A DNA stretch of 64,000 nt from contig CAYSPG010000001.1 in NCBI GenBank assembly GCA_964432885.1, forward strand, positions 248,001 through 312,000. The letters run 5' to 3'. The stretch comes from CAYSPG01 sp964432885. Lineage in GTDB: Bacteria; Bacteroidota; Bacteroidia; AKYH767-A; OLB10. Under the pieces are notes generated by a model. The model did not search any database. It had not been told where the DNA came from and saw only the letters and a program-made list of their open reading frames with translations. The position numbers and the translations under genes are program-made. This document shows positions 60,279 to 64,000 of the stretch, piece by piece. Position 1 is the stretch's first letter, and each line of letters begins with the position of its first letter.

Positions 60279-61313
60279 TTAAACAACAATAATTGCTTTT
60301 TCGTTTTTAGGTAAAATTTTTCCTATTGGTTTTTCGCAAATTTCAAGCAGGCCAAAATCCTTAATTATATTTTTAAATTCATCTTCCTTACCCGCACTAA
60401 CCGACACCAACAATCCACCGCTTGTTTGAGGGTCAAATAAAATAAAAATCTGTTCTACCGTAAGTTCGTTCATTTTGGCCGAAAGTCCTGAATACACTTT
60501 CATTGTCATATCAGGATATATGTACTGATTGAGATAAGGTTTTAAATCGGTGATTGTTTTTAGGTTGTCAAAATAAATTTCAGCGCTATATTTATCTCCA
60601 ATCATTTCGTATAAATGGCCGGCCAAACCAAAACCTGTTACATCGGTAATTGCATTTACATAGCTTAATTTACCCAACACCTCACCTGCTTTATTTAATT
60701 GGGTCATACACGCAACCATTTTATCATAATCAGAATCTAACAGTTTTTCGCGTTTAAGTGCAGAAGATAAAATTCCTGTACCAAGTGGTTTGGTAAGAAA
60801 CAGCAAGTCGCCTTGCTGCACGGCATTATTTTGTTTTACATTATTGGTTGATACAATTCCATTTACTGCTAATCCAAAAAAGGGTTCAACACTATCAATA
60901 CTATGACCACCGGCAAGCGGGATATCAGCTTGGGCACAAACCGAGCGTGCACCTTCAATAATTTTTGAAGCTGTATCAACCGGAAGTTTTTCAACAGGAA
61001 ATCCAAGTATGGCTACTGCAAGCACCGGCTTGCCTCCCATTGCATATACATCGCTAATGGCATTGGCAGCGGCAATTCTTCCAAAATCAAAAGCATCGTT
61101 AACCATTGGCATAAAAAAATCGGTGGTAGAAATTAGAGCAGTACCATTTTTTAAATCAAGTACAGCCGCATCATCGCGAGTGTTGTTTCCTACTATTAAA
61201 TTTTCAAAAGGTTTTGATTCATTTGATTTTAAAATGCGGGATAATACATCAGGCGCTATTTTGCATCCGCATCCTGCACTTCGGCTGTATTGGGTTAGTT
61301 TTATTTCCAACAC
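60279..61313 (-). CDS. selD: Selenide, water dikinase
   Basis: Makes selenophosphate from selenide and ATP, the selenium donor for tRNA 2-selenouridine and selenocysteine. The 344 residues are normal. The catalytic motif SAGCGCKIAP has C15, C17 and K18; the enzyme itself uses Cys, not Sec. The glycine-rich ATP-binding lid and the signatures IISTTDFFMPMVND and ITDVTGFGLAGHLYEM are present. It is downstream of mnmH (78 bases) and upstream of the small lipoprotein gene. selA, selB and selC are absent from the window, so the local evidence supports selenium use in tRNA only. Confidence 0.97.
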   Translation of the reverse strand: MLEIKLTQYSRSAGCGCKIAPDVLSRILKSNESKPFENLIVGNNTRDDAAVLDLKNGTALISTTDFFMPMVNDAFDFGRIAAANAISDVYAMGGKPVLAVAILGFPVEKLPVDTASKIIEGARSVCAQADIPLAGGHSIDSVEPFFGLAVNGIVSTNNVKQNNAVQQGDLLFLTKPLGTGILSSALKREKLLDSDYDKMVACMTQLNKAGEVLGKLSYVNAITDVTGFGLAGHLYEMIGDKYSAEIYFDNLKTITDLKPYLNQYIYPDMTMKVYSGLSAKMNELTVEQIFILFDPQTSGGLLVSVSAGKEDEFKNIIKDFGLLEICEKPIGKILPKNEKAIIVV

Positions 61314-61391
61314 GTATTTAGTGATTTACAAAAGTAAAATCAGTTTTAACTATTTAATGTTTTAACAATGACTACCGGCTGTTTTATTTAA

Positions 61392-62438
61392 CTACTTTGC
61401 AATAGACTTGGCAATAGTTTTTTGCATTTCAATAATTGCATTAATATGAAAGGTAAAATCATCGTTATTTAATTCTATTGAAACTATAGTGCCGCTTCTT
61501 TGCAACGAACTGTGCGAATATGTCTTGTCGTAATACAGCATCATGTTATCACACCATCCATCAAAATTATTTTCTTCAAGAAACTGTACCGATTTTTTTG
61601 CAACATCAAAACCCAAGCGCTTGGTGATTGCTTTTGTTTTTTCTATCAACTCTTCTTTTGAAAAAAAACCGTATTCCCTTAAAATTCTCTTTTTTCGAAC
61701 ACTATTGGCAAGATTTATTTCAACCACCGGTGCATTTCGCATTTGCGCGTATATCATTTCAGGTATCACAATTTTTCCAATTGAACGGCTTTCGTTTTCT
61801 ACCCATAATGTATTTTCAGCATTTTGAAGATTCCATTCCAAAGCAAGTAAATTTTCAAATTGCTCACAAGTTGGCTGACTTCCTTTACCCAATCCACCAA
61901 ATGCCGAGCCTTTGTGATTAGCCAGTTTTTCAAGATCAATAATCTGTTCGCCTTTTTGCTTCAACAAAGTAAGAACCTCAGTTTTTCCACTGCCTGTTTT
62001 TCCGCCAAGCACTATAATATTTTTTTTATCGGCAAATTTATCACGCGTCCATTTTCTAAATGATTTGTAACCGCCCTTTAGAAGTATTGTTTTAAAACCT
62101 GCCATTGTAAGCAGCCATGCAATTATTCCGCTTCGCATACCGCCTCTCCAGCAATAAATGGCAACTATTTTATCGCTTGAAATTTTCTTAGCGTCATCAA
62201 TAAACTGATGAAAGCGAGGCCCGACCAATTCAAATCCTTTTTGTACCGCTTCTTCTCTTCCCTTGTGTTTGTAGGTGGTGCCAATTATTTCGCGCTCCTG
62301 ATTGTTTAGTAACGGCATATTATGAGCAGCTGGAAAATGAGCGCGACAAAATTCGGCTGGACTACGAACATCAATTACTGGCAAATTATTTCTGCTTACC
62401 TCATTAATAAAATCATGTACCAATAGCGTTACAGGCAT
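61392..62438 (-). CDS. mnmH: tRNA 2-selenouridine synthase
   Basis: Replaces sulfur with selenium in 2-thiouridine of tRNA wobble position 34, and also geranylates it. From the ATG at 62438 (MPVTLLVHDF) it has 348 residues. The N-terminal rhodanese domain carries the catalytic C96 in IYCWRGGMRSG. A P-loop domain follows (GGKTGSGKTEVL, Walker A 146-153). The frame extends to 62507, but the added 23 residues have no counterpart. The gene directly precedes selD, its substrate supplier, which supports the assignment. Confidence 0.95.
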   Translation of the reverse strand: MPVTLLVHDFINEVSRNNLPVIDVRSPAEFCRAHFPAAHNMPLLNNQEREIIGTTYKHKGREEAVQKGFELVGPRFHQFIDDAKKISSDKIVAIYCWRGGMRSGIIAWLLTMAGFKTILLKGGYKSFRKWTRDKFADKKNIIVLGGKTGSGKTEVLTLLKQKGEQIIDLEKLANHKGSAFGGLGKGSQPTCEQFENLLALEWNLQNAENTLWVENESRSIGKIVIPEMIYAQMRNAPVVEINLANSVRKKRILREYGFFSKEELIEKTKAITKRLGFDVAKKSVQFLEENNFDGWCDNMMLYYDKTYSHSSLQRSGTIVSIELNNDDFTFHINAIIEMQKTIAKSIAK

Positions 62439-62585
62439 CGACTTTTTTTTGTAAAAATAATTTAAAGCGTGATAATTCGGCCTTAAAAAAGGAAAACCAA
62501 TAAACAATTGGTGTCAGGATAAAATATGGGCAGGCAAAAAACCTGTTTTTACTTAAAAAAACAGCAACCGAGAAAAACTACTCTT

Positions 62586-63149
62586 TTAATTTAATGAAGG
62601 GTCTTCGGGAAAATTAGCCAGCATTGCATATTCGTTTCCCATACTGCGAAGCACCTGGCTCCATAAAGCTTTTGGATTAGCACAAAATGTAAACTCCTTT
62701 TTTGCTTCAGAAAGCATCCATGCTTTGTCCTTTATTTCATCATCTAACTGGCGGGGTTCCCAACCCGAGTATCCGGCATAAAAACGAATTTGGTCGGGCA
62801 AAATTTGCCGGGTGTCAATCATAAACTTTAACTGGTCATAGTCGCCACCCCAAAAAATTCCGGGAACGATTTCACGTGATCCTGTTAAAATTTTTCCGAC
62901 TGTATGAATGTAAAACAAGGTATCGGTATCTACCGGGCCACCAAAATACAGGGGGGCATCAAAAGTTGGAAAATCATCAACGGCATCGTTTACTTTCAAA
63001 TCGGTGGGTTTATTTAAAATAAATCCCAACGTACCGTGGTTATCGTGCTCACTGAGCAAAACCACTGCGCGCTTAAAATAATTGTCGTTTTGAAAAGGCT
63101 CTGAAATAAGCAGTGAGCCTGTTGCTGCATGATGTAGGAGATTTTTCAT
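62586..63149 (-). CDS. YqgE/AlgH family protein
   Basis: A 187-residue cytoplasmic protein of the UPF0301 (YqgE/AlgH) family. Signatures include GSLLISEPFQNDNYFKRAVV, LLSEHDNHGTLGFILNKPT, PLYFGGPVDTDTLFYIH and YAGYSGWEPRQLDDEIKDKA. AlgH influences alginate production in Pseudomonas, but the biochemical role is unknown. It lies upstream of mnmH with a 147-base gap, so cotranscription is uncertain. pdxH is divergent on the right, a common neighbour of this gene in Bacteroidota as far as I recall. Confidence 0.94.
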   Translation of the reverse strand: MKNLLHHAATGSLLISEPFQNDNYFKRAVVLLSEHDNHGTLGFILNKPTDLKVNDAVDDFPTFDAPLYFGGPVDTDTLFYIHTVGKILTGSREIVPGIFWGGDYDQLKFMIDTRQILPDQIRFYAGYSGWEPRQLDDEIKDKAWMLSEAKKEFTFCANPKALWSQVLRSMGNEYAMLANFPEDPSLN

Positions 63150-63392
63150 TACCTTAAGATTTTAAATTATTTAACGTTTGCAAATTGCTAAAGTTCTATT
63201 TAAAAGGTTTTCTGATTACATTAATTTTTGAGTTGTATGTATCTTTTATAACTATTCATTACTAAAAACATGCCATTGGTTTATAAATTCATTATTTAAA
63301 ACAATTATGATGGCCATAATGGATTAAAAACCGTGAACTTTTACTAAAATCTTACAACAAAAAACAAAAGTAATTATTGCGAACTTTGCGGC

Positions 63393-64000
63393 ATGAAGAA
63401 AAACACTAGTGAAGTTTTAAGAAAAATAAGAGTTGACTTTAGTTCGGCACCTATTGATGTTTTAACCATCAGCGCAAACCCATTTGACGAATTTGATAAA
63501 TGGATGCGTATGGCTGTTAAACATAAAATTATTGAACCAAATGCCATGAACCTTGCAACCGTTTCGGCTGATAAGAAGCCATCTTCACGCATCGTTTTAT
63601 TGCGAGGTTTTGACAAAAACGGCTTTGCTTTTTTTACCAATTATAATAGTAAAAAGGCTGCCGACCTTACCAAAAACCCTTATGCTGCACTTAATTTTTT
63701 TTGGCCACAGTTACATAAGCAAATTCGTATTGAAGGCAAGATAACCAAGGCTTCGAAAAAAACAAGTGATGACTATTTTAATTCACGACCGCACGAAAGT
63801 CGTTTGGGCGCTTGGGCATCAGAACAGAGTAAAGTAATTGCTAATAGAAAAATATTAGAAGAGCGTACACAAATTTTTTCGAAGCAGTTTGAAAAAAAAA
63901 TCCCTCGCCCTTCACATTGGGGCGGGTATGTTTTAAAACCTGTTTATTTTGAGTTTTGGCATGGGCAAACAAACCGCCTTCATGACAGAATAGCCTTTAA
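63393..64000 (+). CDS. pdxH: Pyridoxamine 5'-phosphate oxidase, 3' end cut by window edge
   Basis: Read directly from the ATG at 63393, the open frame of 202 codons runs off the right edge. It begins MKKNTSEVLRKIRVDFSSAP. FMN- and substrate-binding motifs are RIVLLRGFDKNGFAFFTNYN, NFFWPQLHKQIRIEGKI and SRPHESRLGAWASEQS; near the end comes RPSHWGGYVLKPVYFEFWHG followed by QTNRLHDRI. Only a few residues should be missing, since the family is about 210-215 long. The enzyme oxidises PNP or PMP to PLP using FMN. GAACTTTGCG at 63381-63390 just before the start resembles the recurrent promoter element, but is very close to the ATG. Confidence 0.96.
   Translation, partial: MKKNTSEVLRKIRVDFSSAPIDVLTISANPFDEFDKWMRMAVKHKIIEPNAMNLATVSADKKPSSRIVLLRGFDKNGFAFFTNYNSKKAADLTKNPYAALNFFWPQLHKQIRIEGKITKASKKTSDDYFNSRPHESRLGAWASEQSKVIANRKILEERTQIFSKQFEKKIPRPSHWGGYVLKPVYFEFWHGQTNRLHDRIAF

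Noticed and set aside
60279..61313. Selenocysteine-containing SelD or GPx with in-frame TGA
   Set aside because: Both catalytic positions are encoded as Cys, and no in-frame TGA was needed to read either gene.
1..64000. CRISPR array, prophage, insertion sequence or integrative element
   Set aside because: I saw no regularly spaced repeats with unique spacers, no transposase, integrase or phage structural gene; the repeats present are short and isolated.

Overview
The window is chromosomal DNA from a member of the Bacteroidota, probably an aerobic environmental lineage near Chitinophagales/Sphingobacteriia; the exact order cannot be fixed from sequence alone. Evidence: proteins with C-terminal type IX secretion (T9SS) sorting domains, a PorX response regulator/PglZ protein, a TonB receptor paired with a DUF4249 lipoprotein, lipoproteins with acidic residues after the lipidated Cys, the gene order DUF1573-yajC-ybbR-coaE, and Bacteroidota-type promoters (TAnnTTTG or TACTTTCGC) in place of strong Shine-Dalgarno sites. 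The DNA is AT-rich. I see no prophage, insertion sequence, CRISPR array or integron.

Layout. 1-2.7 kb: edge-truncated rpmB and katG (minus). 3-9.1 kb: a 1377-residue secreted sugar-dehydrogenase-like PKD/Ig protein, an S1-domain protein and nhaA (plus). 9.2-11.2 kb: recA and a secreted unknown (minus). 11.5-17.2 kb: a GC-richer block with a UbiD-family decarboxylase (plus), then rpsA, a flippase and an acylphosphatase (minus). 17.5-23.3 kb: lemA with two TPM-domain genes, GH31 glucosidase, an HNH protein and a glutathione peroxidase (plus). 23.3-27 kb: a secreted VWA protein, an orphan OmpR-type regulator and a polytopic membrane protein. 27-32.3 kb: two paralogous T9SS-exported M43 metalloproteases and two envelope proteins. 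32.4-35.5 kb: fmt, a class III sirtuin, UPF0316, DUF1905 and MmcQ/YjbR genes. 35.6 kb: tRNA-Pro(GGG). 35.8-42.7 kb: TonB receptor/DUF4249 pair, MBL hydrolase, glutamine amidotransferase and YggS. 42.8-49.6 kb: two lipoproteins, uvrA, porX. 49.7-54.8 kb: tsaE-ald (plus), the DUF1573-yajC-ybbR-coaE operon and purC (minus). 54.9-56.3 kb: ECF sigma factor and a membrane partner. 56.4-63.1 kb: dnaJ, grpE, a MoxR/ChlI-like ATPase, a small lipoprotein, selD, mnmH and yqgE (minus). 63.4 kb to the edge: truncated pdxH (plus).

How the genes connect. PorX is a regulator of the T9SS, and three probable T9SS clients are encoded in the same window, although no secretion-channel component is here. selD feeds mnmH, implying selenium use for tRNA selenouridine; the glutathione peroxidase uses Cys, not Sec. 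katG, gpx, recA, uvrA, grpE and dnaJ are a scattered stress and repair complement.

Most of the window is ordinary core chromosome and I found no convincing new multi-gene system. The best leads are small: a zinc-ligand-free class III sirtuin, 21-bp phased repeats in front of uvrA, a 34-bp sequence repeated at two intergenic sites, a perfect 15-bp palindrome before tsaE, a C-rich/G-poor tract after uvrA that looks like a Rho site, a lone regulator without a kinase, and an ATPase with an altered Walker B motif.
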